Below, one piece after another: positions 37,924 to 47,171 of a stretch of 64,000 bases of DNA. The stretch comes from an uncultured SAR86 cluster bacterium. GTDB lineage: Bacteria; Pseudomonadota; Gammaproteobacteria; Magnimaribacterales; D2472. The DNA is taken from positions 1 through 64,000 of the forward strand of contig CACIJE010000002.1 of the NCBI GenBank assembly GCA_902586925.1, written 5' to 3'. Each line of letters opens with the position of its first letter. Position 1 is the first letter of the stretch. The translations under genes and the position numbers were made by a program. A model generated the notes under the pieces. It was not told where the DNA came from. It saw nothing but the letters and a program-made list of their open reading frames with translations, and did not search any database.

Positions 37924-39024
37924 TTATGCGCTTTTAGAAATAATTCCACCACCTAAACAAAGATTTTTATCATAAAAAACTGCAGATTGACCAGGTGCAA
38001 CTCCTCTTATATTTTCAATAAATTCAACTGTGAATTTTTTATTTTTAACAAAGATTTTACATTCAACTGGTGTATGTTGATGTCGTACCTGAATCAAACA
38101 AGTTTTTGGAAATACATATTCAATCTCATTAATCCAAGAAATTTTTTCACACTCCAGATACTTACTAAATAAAAGTTCATTATCAATACCTTGGCATACA
38201 TATACTTCATTTTTTTTAATATCTTTATCAAATACATACCAAGGTAAATCTTCTTTACCTTTAAGACCACCAATGTTTAAGCCTTGCCTTTGACCTTTAG
38301 TATATAAAATTGCACCGTCATGTTCTCCAATTTTTACTCCACACTCATCAATGATTGGTCCTTTGGTTAAGTTAATAAATCTTCCAAGAAAATCTTTCAT
38401 ATTTCTTTCACCAACAAAACAAATACCTACTGAATCTTTTTTAGAAGATATTGGTAAATTAATTTTTTTTGCTATATTTCTTACTTCATTTTTTTTAATG
38501 TTTTCAAGTGGAAAAATACATTTACTAAACTCTTTTTCTTTTACTTCGTGTAGAAAATAAGTCTGATCTTTATCATTGTCTTTAGCTCTACATAAATAGT
38601 CATTTCCATCAATATGTTTGATAGATGCATAGTGACCTGTTGCAATAAAATCTGCTCCTATATTAAAAGCATACTCAAGAAAAGACTTAAACTTAATTTC
38701 CCTATTGCATAATATATCTGGATTTGGTGTTCTGCCTAACTTGTGCTCACTCAAAAATTCTTCAAAAACTCTTTCCCAATATTCATCAGAAAAATTAGCT
38801 CTATGAAGAGGTATATCAAGAATGTCACAAACCTTTGAGGCATCTTTAAAATCTATTTCTGAACTACATACTTCGCCTGGTTCGCTTTGCCAGTTCTGCA
38901 TAAATAATCCTATAACTTTATAGCCCTTTTCTTTTAATAGATATGCTGAAACAGAAGAATCAACACCTCCTGACATGCCAACAACAACTGTTTTTTTATG
39001 ATTATTCATATTGCTTAAATACAT
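37924..39024 (-). CDS. mnmA: tRNA-specific 2-thiouridylase MnmA
   Basis: Thiolates the wobble uridine (U34) of tRNA-Lys, tRNA-Glu and tRNA-Gln. The ATP PP-loop SGGVDSSVSAYLL is at the N-terminus. The two catalytic cysteines lie in NPDILCNREIKF and DSVGICFVGERN. The C-terminal beta-barrel with GVAPGQSAVFY is present. The length is 366 residues from the first ATG; a second ATG five codons later (MNNHKKTVVVG) is an equally good start. It leads a leftward operon with purB and is divergent from icd. Confidence 0.95.
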   Translation of the reverse strand: MYLSNMNNHKKTVVVGMSGGVDSSVSAYLLKEKGYKVIGLFMQNWQSEPGEVCSSEIDFKDASKVCDILDIPLHRANFSDEYWERVFEEFLSEHKLGRTPNPDILCNREIKFKSFLEYAFNIGADFIATGHYASIKHIDGNDYLCRAKDNDKDQTYFLHEVKEKEFSKCIFPLENIKKNEVRNIAKKINLPISSKKDSVGICFVGERNMKDFLGRFINLTKGPIIDECGVKIGEHDGAILYTKGQRQGLNIGGLKGKEDLPWYVFDKDIKKNEVYVCQGIDNELLFSKYLECEKISWINEIEYVFPKTCLIQVRHQHTPVECKIFVKNKKFTVEFIENIRGVAPGQSAVFYDKNLCLGGGIISKSA

Positions 39025-39046
39025 TCATATATTAATAATTTAGGAG

Positions 39047-39052
39047 TATAAT
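39047..39052 (+). promoter_or_regulatory. Putative -10 box of icd
   Basis: TATAAT in the 76-base mnmA/icd divergent gap would give icd a leader of about 40 bases. The -35 position holds only a weak match, and no operator-like repeat is evident. Confidence 0.35.
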
Positions 39053-39100
39053 TAGCTCGGATTTTAACTGCAAACAAAGTTTAATAAGATCTATTATTTT

Positions 39101-40354
39101 ATGCCATATAAAAAAATAAAAGTACCAAAAAAAGGATCTAAAATTTCATATAAAGATGGAAAAATTAATGTTCCTGATAATCCTATAATTCCATTTATTG
39201 AAGGAGATGGAATTGGTGTTGATATCACACCTCCTATGATTAAAGTTGTGAATGAGGCAGTAAAAATAGCCTACAAGGGAAATAAGAAAATAGAATGGAT
39301 GGAAGTATTTTGTGGCGAAAAAGCAACAAAAATCTATACAAAGGATACTTGGTTACCAGATGAAACTATAGATGCATTAAAAGAATTTGTTGTAAGTATA
39401 AAAGGACCATTAACGACCCCTGTAGGTGGTGGAATCAGATCCTTAAACGTGTCATTGAGACAGATTTTAGATTTATATGTTTGTTTGAGGCCTATAAGGT
39501 ATTTTGATGGCGTCCCATCTCCAGTAAAAAAACCAGAAAATGTTGATATGGTTATTTTTAGAGAAAATTCAGAAGATATATATTGTGGTGTTGAATTTGA
39601 ATCAAATTCAAAAGAAGCTAAAAATCTTGTTAAAACATTAAAATCCAGATTTGCTGTTTCAAAAATTCGTTTTGATGAAAATGTTGGAATTGGTGTAAAA
39701 CCTATTTCAAAAGCAGGAACATATAGATTGGTTAAAAAAGCAATTGATTATGCAATTGATAACAATAGATCATCTGTAACTATTGTTCATAAAGGAAATA
39801 TAATGAAATTTACAGAGGGTGCATTCAGAGACTGGGGTTATGATTTGGCTAAAAGTAAATATGGAGGTCAGGAGATTGATGAAGGACCTTGGCAGGAAAT
39901 TACAAACCCAAATAACGGTAAAAAAATTGTAATAAAGGATGTGATTTGTGATGCATTTTTACAACAAATACTATTACGTCCAACTGAATATGATGTAATT
40001 GCTACAATGAATCTTAATGGAGATTATATTTCAGATGCATTAGCTGCTATGGTTGGAGGCATTGGAATTGCTCCCGGTGCAAATATCTCAGATGAATACG
40101 CTGTTTTTGAAGCAACCCATGGTACAGCTCCAAAATATGCGGGTCAAAATAGAGTAAATCCAGGAAGTTTGATCTTGTCAGCAGAAATGATGTTGAGATA
40201 TATGGGATGGACTGAAGCATCAGACTTAATCATATCATCTATGGACAGAGCAATAAGTGCTAAAAAAGTAACTTATGATTTTGCAAGAATGATGAATGAT
40301 GCTGAACTTGTCTCTTCATCTGGGTTTGCTGATGAAATGATTAAAAGAATGTAA
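39101..40354 (+). CDS. icd: NADP-dependent isocitrate dehydrogenase
   Basis: TCA-cycle enzyme converting isocitrate to 2-oxoglutarate. It follows E. coli Icd closely from [18 protein letters not shown] through [55 protein letters not shown] and [24 protein letters not shown]. The active-site serine that AceK phosphorylates in E. coli is conserved (S114 in RSLNVSLRQ), although no aceK is visible here. The 417-residue length is normal. The stop overlaps the clpS start by one base. Confidence 0.97.
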   Translation: MPYKKIKVPKKGSKISYKDGKINVPDNPIIPFIEGDGIGVDITPPMIKVVNEAVKIAYKGNKKIEWMEVFCGEKATKIYTKDTWLPDETIDALKEFVVSIKGPLTTPVGGGIRSLNVSLRQILDLYVCLRPIRYFDGVPSPVKKPENVDMVIFRENSEDIYCGVEFESNSKEAKNLVKTLKSRFAVSKIRFDENVGIGVKPISKAGTYRLVKKAIDYAIDNNRSSVTIVHKGNIMKFTEGAFRDWGYDLAKSKYGGQEIDEGPWQEITNPNNGKKIVIKDVICDAFLQQILLRPTEYDVIATMNLNGDYISDALAAMVGGIGIAPGANISDEYAVFEATHGTAPKYAGQNRVNPGSLILSAEMMLRYMGWTEASDLIISSMDRAISAKKVTYDFARMMNDAELVSSSGFADEMIKRM

Positions 40355-40698
40355 TGAGAAGATTGTCTCAAGATAGTGATGATAACGGTTCCTCTCCAGA
40401 TTTAGGTGCAGTTGTACTTGAGAAAGAACCTGAAGTTAAAGAGCCTCCCTCATACCAGGTGGTACTGATAAATGATGATTTCACACCAATGGAATTTGTT
40501 GTTTTTGTACTTCAAACTATTTTTGGCTTAACTCATGAAAAATCTACAGAAATAATGATGATAGTACATACAAAAGGTAAGGGTGTTTGTGGTATATTCT
40601 CTAAAGAGATTGCTGAAATGATGTCGTATGAAGTAAATACAATGGCAAAAGATCATGGTCATCCTCTTTTAAGTGAAATAGAACCATTAACAGATTAA
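40354..40698 (+). CDS. clpS: ATP-dependent Clp protease adaptor ClpS
   Basis: Adaptor that binds N-end-rule substrates and hands them to ClpAP. The core YQVVLINDDFTPMEFVVFVLQTIFGL holds the hydrophobic N-degron pocket and the conserved NDDFTPMEFV motif. HTKGKGVCGIFSKEIAEM follows, and DHGHPLLSEIE closes the domain. An acidic, likely flexible tail precedes the core. The 114-residue length is normal. It is three bases upstream of clpA, its partner. Confidence 0.96.
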   Translation: MRRLSQDSDDNGSSPDLGAVVLEKEPEVKEPPSYQVVLINDDFTPMEFVVFVLQTIFGLTHEKSTEIMMIVHTKGKGVCGIFSKEIAEMMSYEVNTMAKDHGHPLLSEIEPLTD

Positions 40699-40701
40699 AT
40701 T

Positions 40702-42942
40702 ATGTTTAGTAAAGAATTAGAATTATCAATTGCAAGCTTATTTGATAAAGCTCATGAAGCAAACATTCAATACATTACAGTAGAACATCTTCTACTGATG
40801 ATAAGTAATGATTTTGATGTAAAAGAATTTTTCAAGTCTCAATCAGTAAATATTGATAATCTTAAAGATGACTTAAATACGCATTTAACAAAAAATGTAG
40901 TTTCTAAAATTGATCAACAAAAACCTGTTCAGCCAACATTGGGCTTTCAAAGAGTACTTCAAAGAGCTGTCTTTCATATCCAATCATCAGGTAAGGGGGT
41001 TGTTAAGCCCATAAATATATTAGTGGCAATATTTTCTGAAAAAGAGTCTCACTCTGTTTTTTTATTGAATAAATATAAATTAAGTAGGCTTGATGTTGTA
41101 ACTTATTTATCTCATGGCCCAAAAGAATCTGAAGATACACAGACATTAAATGAAAAAATGAATAAAGATGATACGGAAAATTTGTCTACAGAAAATGAAT
41201 TTCTTATTAATCTCAATAATCAGGTAAGAAAAAATAAAATAGATAAAATTATTGGTCGAAAAAAAGAGATTGAAAGACTAATTCAAATTTTATCAAGGCG
41301 GAATAAAAACAATCCATTATTAGTTGGAGAATCAGGTGTTGGAAAAACAGCAATAGCGGAAGGTCTTGCATATTTAATATCTAATGGAAATGTTCCATCC
41401 ATAATGGAAAATACTATTGTTTATTCGCTAGATATTGCTGCTCTTATTGCTGGAACAAAATATAGAGGTGACTTTGAAAAACGTCTTAAGCAAGTTTTAA
41501 ACTTTTTATCTAAACAAGAAAACCCAATTTTATTTATTGATGAAATTCATACAATTATTGGTGCTGGATCTGCATCGGGAGGTTCGCTTGATGTATCAAA
41601 TTTACTTAAACCTGCTCTTGGTAAAGGTGAAATAAGGTGTATAGGTTCAACTACTTTTCAAGAATACAGAGGAATATTTAATCAAAATCAAGCTCTATCA
41701 AGAAGATTTCAAAAAATTGACGTAGTTGAGCCCTCATTTGATGAATGCAAAGAAATACTGAATGGTATAAAAGATGTATATGAAGATTATCATGATGTTC
41801 AATATTCTGATGAGGCAATTATTTCTTCAATTGAATTATCATCAAAATACATTAATGATAGATTTCTGCCTGATAAAGCTATTGATGTAATTGATGAAAC
41901 AGGTGCATTACTAAATATAAATAGAAAGAATGAGAAAACAATAAAGATTTCAAAAACTGATATTGAAACAACAATATCAAAAATTACAAAAATTCCTGAA
42001 CAGTCCATCACCTCAAATGATAAAAAAAGTCTTAAAAACATTGAGGAGAATTTAAAAAGAGTTATTTTTGGTCAAGACAAAGCCGTAGAAACTCTTTCTA
42101 ATGCTATTAAATTATCAAGGGTAGGATTAAGAGATGAAAACAAAACTATTGGTTCTTTTTTGTTTACTGGACCAACTGGAGTAGGAAAAACAGAGATATC
42201 TAAACAATTATCTGAAATACTTGGTATTGATCTTATTAGATTTGATATGAGTGAATACATGGAAAGACATACTGTATCAAGATTAATAGGTGCACCGCCG
42301 GGTTATGTTGGATTTGATCAAGGAGGCCTTTTAACAGAAGCAATTGTAAAATCACCTTATTGTGTTCTTTTACTAGATGAGATTGAAAAAGCTCATCCTG
42401 ATATCTTTAATATACTCCTCCAAGTTATGGATGCAGGTCAATTAACTGATAATAATGGTAGGAAATCAGATTTTAGAAATGTTATTTTAATTATGACAAC
42501 TAATATTGGAGCTGAATTGCTTAGCAAAAGAAATATAGGCTTTGCAGAGTCCTCAAATGAAACTGATGCAATGAATTCACTTAAGAGATTATTCTCTCCT
42601 GAGTTTAGAAATAGATTAGATGAAACTATTCAATTTAATTATCTTGACACAAATGTAATATTATCGATAGTTGATAAATTCTTAACAAAACTCCAGGCAC
42701 AACTTGATAAGAGAAATGTTGAGATAGTTGTCTCTAAAAAAGTTATTGAATGGATTGCAAAAAATGGCTACGACAAAGAAATGGGTGCGAGACCAATGGA
42801 AAGATTTATTTCACAAAATATTAAAAAACCACTTGTTGATAAATTACTATTCGGGAGTTTAAAGGGTGGGGGTGTTATAAAGTTAGAAATCGAAAAAGGC
42901 GAATTAAAATTTGTTGATACTAAAACAAAAGTAAAAGTTTAA
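40702..42942 (+). CDS. clpA: ATP-dependent Clp protease ATP-binding subunit ClpA
   Basis: AAA+ unfoldase that feeds proteins into ClpP. It has an N-domain (about 1-145), a first AAA module with Walker A GESGVGKTA and FIDEIHT, and a second module with GPTGVGKTE and LLDEIEKAHPDIFN. The ClpP-docking loop IGF is seen in RNIGFAESSNETDAM. The 746-residue length matches ClpA, and the lack of the long middle coiled coil excludes ClpB. The stop codon ends directly against the convergent infA. Confidence 0.96.
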   Translation: MFSKELELSIASLFDKAHEANIQYITVEHLLLMISNDFDVKEFFKSQSVNIDNLKDDLNTHLTKNVVSKIDQQKPVQPTLGFQRVLQRAVFHIQSSGKGVVKPINILVAIFSEKESHSVFLLNKYKLSRLDVVTYLSHGPKESEDTQTLNEKMNKDDTENLSTENEFLINLNNQVRKNKIDKIIGRKKEIERLIQILSRRNKNNPLLVGESGVGKTAIAEGLAYLISNGNVPSIMENTIVYSLDIAALIAGTKYRGDFEKRLKQVLNFLSKQENPILFIDEIHTIIGAGSASGGSLDVSNLLKPALGKGEIRCIGSTTFQEYRGIFNQNQALSRRFQKIDVVEPSFDECKEILNGIKDVYEDYHDVQYSDEAIISSIELSSKYINDRFLPDKAIDVIDETGALLNINRKNEKTIKISKTDIETTISKITKIPEQSITSNDKKSLKNIEENLKRVIFGQDKAVETLSNAIKLSRVGLRDENKTIGSFLFTGPTGVGKTEISKQLSEILGIDLIRFDMSEYMERHTVSRLIGAPPGYVGFDQGGLLTEAIVKSPYCVLLLDEIEKAHPDIFNILLQVMDAGQLTDNNGRKSDFRNVILIMTTNIGAELLSKRNIGFAESSNETDAMNSLKRLFSPEFRNRLDETIQFNYLDTNVILSIVDKFLTKLQAQLDKRNVEIVVSKKVIEWIAKNGYDKEMGARPMERFISQNIKKPLVDKLLFGSLKGGGVIKLEIEKGELKFVDTKTKVKV

Positions 42943-43161
42943 TTATCTACCTCTAAAAGTTATTCTCCCAACGGTAAGATCATATGGAGTCATTTCAACT
43001 TTCACCTTATCTCCAGTTAATATTCTAATGTAGTGCTTTCTCATTTTTCCTGAGATATGAGCAGTAATGATATGATCGTTTTCTAATTTTACTTTGAATT
43101 TGGTATTGGGAAGAGTTTCGATAACTTCGCCTTCAAACTCTAACTGATCTTCTTTTGACAT
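42943..43161 (-). CDS. infA: Translation initiation factor IF-1
   Basis: 72-residue S1-fold initiation factor that binds the ribosomal A site. The sequence [47 protein letters not shown] is unmistakable IF-1, ending [10 protein letters not shown]. The order clpS-clpA-infA, with infA convergent, is as in Pseudomonas. TAGAAT lies six bases before its ATG (43168-43173) without a Shine-Dalgarno, so its mRNA may be leaderless. Confidence 0.97.
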   Translation of the reverse strand: MSKEDQLEFEGEVIETLPNTKFKVKLENDHIITAHISGKMRKHYIRILTGDKVKVEMTPYDLTVGRITFRGR

Positions 43162-43167
43162 GTGAAC

Positions 43168-43173
43168 ATTCTA
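43168..43173 (-). promoter_or_regulatory. Putative -10 box of infA, six bases before the ATG
   Basis: TAGAAT on the minus strand ends six bases before the infA ATG. The spacing equals that seen for nudC, the MhpA-like gene and the sulfatase gene, and suggests a leaderless mRNA. Confidence 0.35.
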
Positions 43174-43204
43174 CACCATAAGAATATTTTGTTATTACTT
43201 ATCT

Positions 43205-43600
43205 CTATCTATTTTTAAATAGAAAAATTAAAGAAACTGACTGAATAATAGCAATAATAAGAAATACAAATATATTCGCTGGTATACCAAAGGGATTTGG
43301 TTCATCTATGCCTTCACCAATTGTAACTCCCCCATACAGAGGCATAGTAAATATTGCTGTAAAAAAACCTAACACAATACATAAACTAAGTAGTGCTGGT
43401 AATAATAGGTAATTACCTGCCCATAATAGATATAAACCTACTCCCGCTAAAAATATATTTGTTGATAATCTCCACACTTCATGAACTCTTGAATGAGCGT
43501 CCCAATCAGGATTTAGTAAATGTGTGTTACCAGTATCGACAATTAATGGAATTATAGTCCCTAATAGTAGGCAAATTGATGTTAAATACTTACTTATCAT
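43205..43600 (-). CDS. Small four-helix membrane protein, unknown function
   Basis: 131-residue protein with four hydrophobic segments (about 5-20, 48-63, 68-90 and 108-127). The loop after the first helix has a conserved-looking DWDAHSRVHEVWRL stretch, in which the two His and the Glu could bind metal or cofactor. I do not recognise the family with certainty. It overlaps the end of the upstream FAH-family gene by 11 bases, so it is co-transcribed with it and probably belongs to the catabolic region starting here. Confidence 0.7.
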   Translation of the reverse strand: MISKYLTSICLLLGTIIPLIVDTGNTHLLNPDWDAHSRVHEVWRLSTNIFLAGVGLYLLWAGNYLLLPALLSLCIVLGFFTAIFTMPLYGGVTIGEGIDEPNPFGIPANIFVFLIIAIIQSVSLIFLFKNR

Positions 43601-44495
43601 CCTTAGGCATTCTTGCTTTCAGAAATTCGGGTAAATAATCTGTATTTGAATGACTTTTTATTTTTACACATTTATTTTCTAATGTTCCAATACCTTCAAT
43701 AGTTGTTTTTAAGATATCACCATCTTTTAGAAATTTACCCTGAGTTGCACCAACGCCCTCTGGTGTACCTGTGAAAATAACATCACCAGTATTTAAAGTT
43801 ATAAATTCAGATATGTATGATATTAAATATGGGATATCAAATATTAAATCATTAGTAAGTGTCTCTTGTCTTAATTCATCATTTACCCAACACTGAAGTT
43901 TTAGTGATTCTTTATCATTAAACAAATCAGTTGATACGATATACGGTCCTATTGGTCCAAAAGTATCAAAAGATTTACCTAGATTAAATTGTGGCGGTGT
44001 TGCGTGAAACTGCACAGGTCTATCAGATATATCCTGTCCAACACAAAAACCAGCAACATGATCCCACGCGTCTTCACTAGATATATCTTTTCCACCTTTA
44101 CCAATAACAAAAACTAGTTCAGCCTCATAATCGACCATATCACTTTTCATGCATATATCTGATTTAGGACCTGAGATACATGTTGAATGTTTTGTGAAAA
44201 TCATAGGGAAGGGAGGTAACTCTAGATTAGATTCTTCGGCATGTTTCTTATAATTTAAACCAACAGCAAAAACATTTTTAGGTATTAATGGTGGACCTAA
44301 ATTTATATCACTCAAATTACCAGATGGCTCATAATCATTTAGTTTTGCATAGAGTTGACTTAACTTGTCGGTATCTGATAAAGCTTCAATAGAATTAGAG
44401 GAAATGTCGCCGTTAGAAATTAAGTTTATATCAAAATATTTATTATCTTTAATAAATATTGCTTTTCCGGAATTGCTTCCTAATTTATATCCCAT
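43590..44495 (-). CDS. Fumarylacetoacetate hydrolase (FAH) family protein
   Basis: Metal-dependent C-C hydrolase or hydratase of the FAH superfamily, 301 residues. The core has VFAVGLNYKKHAEESN, the metal-binding VDYEAELVFVIGKGG (acidic ligands), and the GDVIFTGTPEGVGA loop. Family members act late in aromatic ring-cleavage pathways, for example as fumarylpyruvate hydrolase or 2-oxo-hept-3-ene-dioate hydratase; which one applies is not readable here. The gene is the first in a two-gene leftward unit, and operator site 1 lies 28 bases before its start, opposite the TonB receptor. Confidence 0.87.
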   Translation of the reverse strand: MGYKLGSNSGKAIFIKDNKYFDINLISNGDISSNSIEALSDTDKLSQLYAKLNDYEPSGNLSDINLGPPLIPKNVFAVGLNYKKHAEESNLELPPFPMIFTKHSTCISGPKSDICMKSDMVDYEAELVFVIGKGGKDISSEDAWDHVAGFCVGQDISDRPVQFHATPPQFNLGKSFDTFGPIGPYIVSTDLFNDKESLKLQCWVNDELRQETLTNDLIFDIPYLISYISEFITLNTGDVIFTGTPEGVGATQGKFLKDGDILKTTIEGIGTLENKCVKIKSHSNTDYLPEFLKARMPKDDK

Positions 44496-44523
44496 TAAAC
44501 ATCTCTTAAAATGAAACTATATA

Positions 44524-44539
44524 TTAGTCATTTGGATAA
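44524..44539. promoter_or_regulatory. Operator-like pseudo-palindrome, site 1 (FAH gene / TonB receptor)
   Basis: TTAGTCATTTGGATAA: half-sites TTAGTCA and TGGATAA (reverse TTATCCA) around a two-base centre. The 14 non-central bases are identical to sites 2 and 3. It is 28 bases upstream of the FAH-family ATG and 129 bases upstream of the receptor ATG. The size and symmetry suit a TetR-family dimer, and the only TetR gene in the window is at 50640-51227. Confidence 0.75.
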
Positions 44540-44585
44540 AATAATACAACTGCTTAACCTAATATATTATCAAGTTTAAAACATG

Positions 44586-44601
44586 TTTTTCATTTGGAAA
44601 A
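44586..44601. promoter_or_regulatory. Weaker second operator-like site before the TonB receptor
   Basis: TTTTTCATTTGGAAAA matches the site 1-3 pattern at 11 of the 14 defined positions and is 62 bases from site 1, close to six helical turns. It sits 67 bases before the receptor ATG and just upstream of a TATAAT (44606-44611). This could allow cooperative binding or looping, but the sequence is AT-rich and the match may be accidental. Confidence 0.4.
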
Positions 44602-44656
44602 TATATATAATTTATGTAAACTAACCACATGGATAGAAATCCTAACTAATTTCAAT

Positions 44657-44664
44657 GGGGGGGG
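44657..44664 (+). repeat. Eight-G tract at the TonB receptor ribosome-binding site
   Basis: GGGGGGGG followed by AATT and the ATG at 44669. It serves as the Shine-Dalgarno. In such an AT-rich sequence a run of eight G is striking and could change length by slippage, altering translation of the receptor. Confidence 0.6.
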
Positions 44665-44668
44665 AATT

Positions 44669-47068
44669 ATGCATTCATCATTAGTTAAAAAAATATTAAT
44701 AATTTCATTATTTACAATACCTTATAGTCTTTTTGCTCAGGATACCGCTGGAATTGAAGAGGTTGTTGTTACTGCTGAAAAAAGAGAACAAAACCTTCAA
44801 GATGTACCATCATCTATAACTGTATTATCTGGAAGTGAAATGGAGAGGGATAATTTTCAAAACCTAATGGATCTTCAAGCTTCAATTCCTAGTGTTGTTG
44901 TAGGATCAGCTGGTGCATCAAGACCTTTCTTATTTATAAGAGGTATAGGATCTCGTAAATTTGATCCAGGTACTGAAGGCGCAGTTGGTGTTTTTGTGGA
45001 CGAGGTTTATAACACAAGATTTACAAATTCTATGATGGATATAGTTGATCTTGAAAGAGTCGAGGTTTTAAAAGGACCACAAGGTACTCTATATGGAAGA
45101 AATACTATTGGTGGTGCTATTGCTTTATACACAAAGAAACCTAGCTCAGAGCTTGAAGCAAAACTGAAAGTTGGATTTGGAAATGATGGATATCAAAAAG
45201 TTGCTGGAAGTTTTTCAGGTGGTTTTTCAGATTCTTTAGTTGGTAGATTAACATTTTCTTCAAAGACAGATGATGGAAATGCTGTCCAAACAAGTACTCG
45301 TATTAACAACGGTGGTGATAATGACGCAATAAGATTGTCATTAATTAAAGATTTTGATGACGGAAGTGAATTATCATTTACATTACAAGATACCTCTTAT
45401 AGCACAGATGCTCACTTAGCAGAGGCTCAACTTGAATGTGGACCAACAATTGATCCAAATGGATCACCAAATTTTATGAGTGCTGCATTTTTTACAGTAG
45501 GTCGAGCTGCAGGAGCTGCTGGAGTTGCTCAATTAACTGGTGCTGGGCTTGGACCAAATGATTGTTATAGTACAGGTCCTCCATTACCTTTTTTCCCTTT
45601 TGGACCTTTTGCTGGTCAACCTAATGTTGGGGTTTTACCACTTATAGGTAGTGATGCATTTATCAATAGCGTGAGAGCAGATATGAATGATGGCCCAAAG
45701 AAAATTGATAATGATCATACCGGGTTCAATGAAATTGACAGTACAATGGCGACACTGAAATATATAACAGATATTAACGATAATCTTAGTTTAACTGCTA
45801 TTTATTCAACAACTGATGTTGATAATGCATCTAGCTTAGATTTTGATGCTACATCTATAAATGCAATTGTTAATTATGTTAATGAAGAAAGTGAACAATC
45901 TTCAACTGAAATAAGATTAAGTTATGAGGGTGATAATTTTTATTGGGTTGGTGGATTATATTTACTTGATGATGAAATTTACAGAAGAGATAATTTCACA
46001 ACAGATATACAATCTCTAGTTGGATTTGTACAACTAGGTATGCTTATGAACGGTATTACACCAGTTGCCTCAAATAATAGTCAAACATCTTATGCAGATG
46101 TGACATCTCAAGCACTCTATTGGCAAGGTACTTATGAATTGACCAACAAATTAAATGCAACTTTTGGTGTAAGAAAAAGTGATGATGAAAGTGACTATAG
46201 AATTGTCATGGCAACAACATCCCCTGGAGTGCCGTTTGTTCAAGTTCCGGATGAGTGGACAGAAGTACTAGAATTTGGATCTACAGATCCAAAATTTGTT
46301 CTTGATTATACATTTAATGAAAATTCAATGGGTTATATGTCAGTTTCGTCAGGATACAAAAGTGGTGGCTTTTCATTTGCTTCTTGGGCGAGAGCTGACT
46401 CACTTGGTGGTTTTGATGAAGAGGATTTAAAATCAACAGAAATAGGTTATAAATATAAATCATCAGACAATAAATTATTAGTTAACACAGCATATTATGA
46501 ATATGATTATACTAATCAACAACAACAGATCATTGTTGTTAACTCATCTGGTGCGTTAGCAGGACAAACTTTCAATGCTGGTTCATCTGATATGACAGGT
46601 TTCGAATTAGAAACAAAGTATGCAGTAACAGACAATATTCTGATCGATTTTAGTTATTATAGTGCTGAAACTGAGTTTAAATCATTCGAATTAACAGATA
46701 CACGTCCTCCATTAAGCTTTACTGGAAACAAAATGAATTATTCTCCTGAGAGTTCTTATAATGTTGGTTTGACTATATATTCTGATGATGATTCATCTGT
46801 ATTCACTATGTCCTATTCACAAAAAGATAGTTACTTTATGGATCCAAGTAATAGATTTGTTAGTGAACAACCAGCTTATGGACTTTTGAATATGAGTTAC
46901 ATAAAAGACTTTAATGATAATTTGCAAATGAAAATTTTCTGTACAAATTGTACTGATGAGATTTACCTCACACAGGTCACAACTTTCGCAGTTCAATTTG
47001 GTGGTGGAGGTAGAAACTATTATGCCAATGGCAATAGAGTTGGCCTAGAGGTGACATATAGCTTTTAA
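44669..47068 (+). CDS. TonB-dependent outer-membrane receptor
   Basis: Outer-membrane beta-barrel for active uptake of a bound substrate. I start it at the ATG at 44669 (MHSSLVKKILIISLFTIPYSLFAQ, a signal peptide), 75 bases inside the track ORF, because of the G-rich Shine-Dalgarno. The TonB box region is GIEEVVVTAEKREQ. The plug domain has QDVPSSITVLSG, FIRGIGSRKFDPG and LERVEVLKGPQGTLYGRNTIGGAIALYTKKP. The barrel ends with a C-terminal Phe (VGLEVTYSF). The mature protein is about 775 residues. This is the iron-complex receptor-like class that marine bacteria also use for organic substrates. It is divergent from the FAH-family gene and followed by a strong terminator. Confidence 0.95.
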   Translation: MHSSLVKKILIISLFTIPYSLFAQDTAGIEEVVVTAEKREQNLQDVPSSITVLSGSEMERDNFQNLMDLQASIPSVVVGSAGASRPFLFIRGIGSRKFDPGTEGAVGVFVDEVYNTRFTNSMMDIVDLERVEVLKGPQGTLYGRNTIGGAIALYTKKPSSELEAKLKVGFGNDGYQKVAGSFSGGFSDSLVGRLTFSSKTDDGNAVQTSTRINNGGDNDAIRLSLIKDFDDGSELSFTLQDTSYSTDAHLAEAQLECGPTIDPNGSPNFMSAAFFTVGRAAGAAGVAQLTGAGLGPNDCYSTGPPLPFFPFGPFAGQPNVGVLPLIGSDAFINSVRADMNDGPKKIDNDHTGFNEIDSTMATLKYITDINDNLSLTAIYSTTDVDNASSLDFDATSINAIVNYVNEESEQSSTEIRLSYEGDNFYWVGGLYLLDDEIYRRDNFTTDIQSLVGFVQLGMLMNGITPVASNNSQTSYADVTSQALYWQGTYELTNKLNATFGVRKSDDESDYRIVMATTSPGVPFVQVPDEWTEVLEFGSTDPKFVLDYTFNENSMGYMSVSSGYKSGGFSFASWARADSLGGFDEEDLKSTEIGYKYKSSDNKLLVNTAYYEYDYTNQQQQIIVVNSSGALAGQTFNAGSSDMTGFELETKYAVTDNILIDFSYYSAETEFKSFELTDTRPPLSFTGNKMNYSPESSYNVGLTIYSDDDSSVFTMSYSQKDSYFMDPSNRFVSEQPAYGLLNMSYIKDFNDNLQMKIFCTNCTDEIYLTQVTTFAVQFGGGGRNYYANGNRVGLEVTYSF

Positions 47069-47076
47069 GCGAATTT

Positions 47077-47104
47077 AAAACCCCCCTCGTTTGGGGGTTT
47101 TTTT
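47077..47104 (+). terminator. Rho-independent terminator after the TonB receptor
   Basis: Stem AAAACCCCC(C) / GGGGGTTTT with a short TCGTTT loop, followed by a run of T. It is the most GC-rich stem in the window and lies nine bases after the receptor stop. Confidence 0.9.
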
Positions 47105-47171
47105 ATATATAAGATATATAAATAATATTTTTTATATTTTTTAAAATATTATTAGAATAAAGTTTGTTAAT

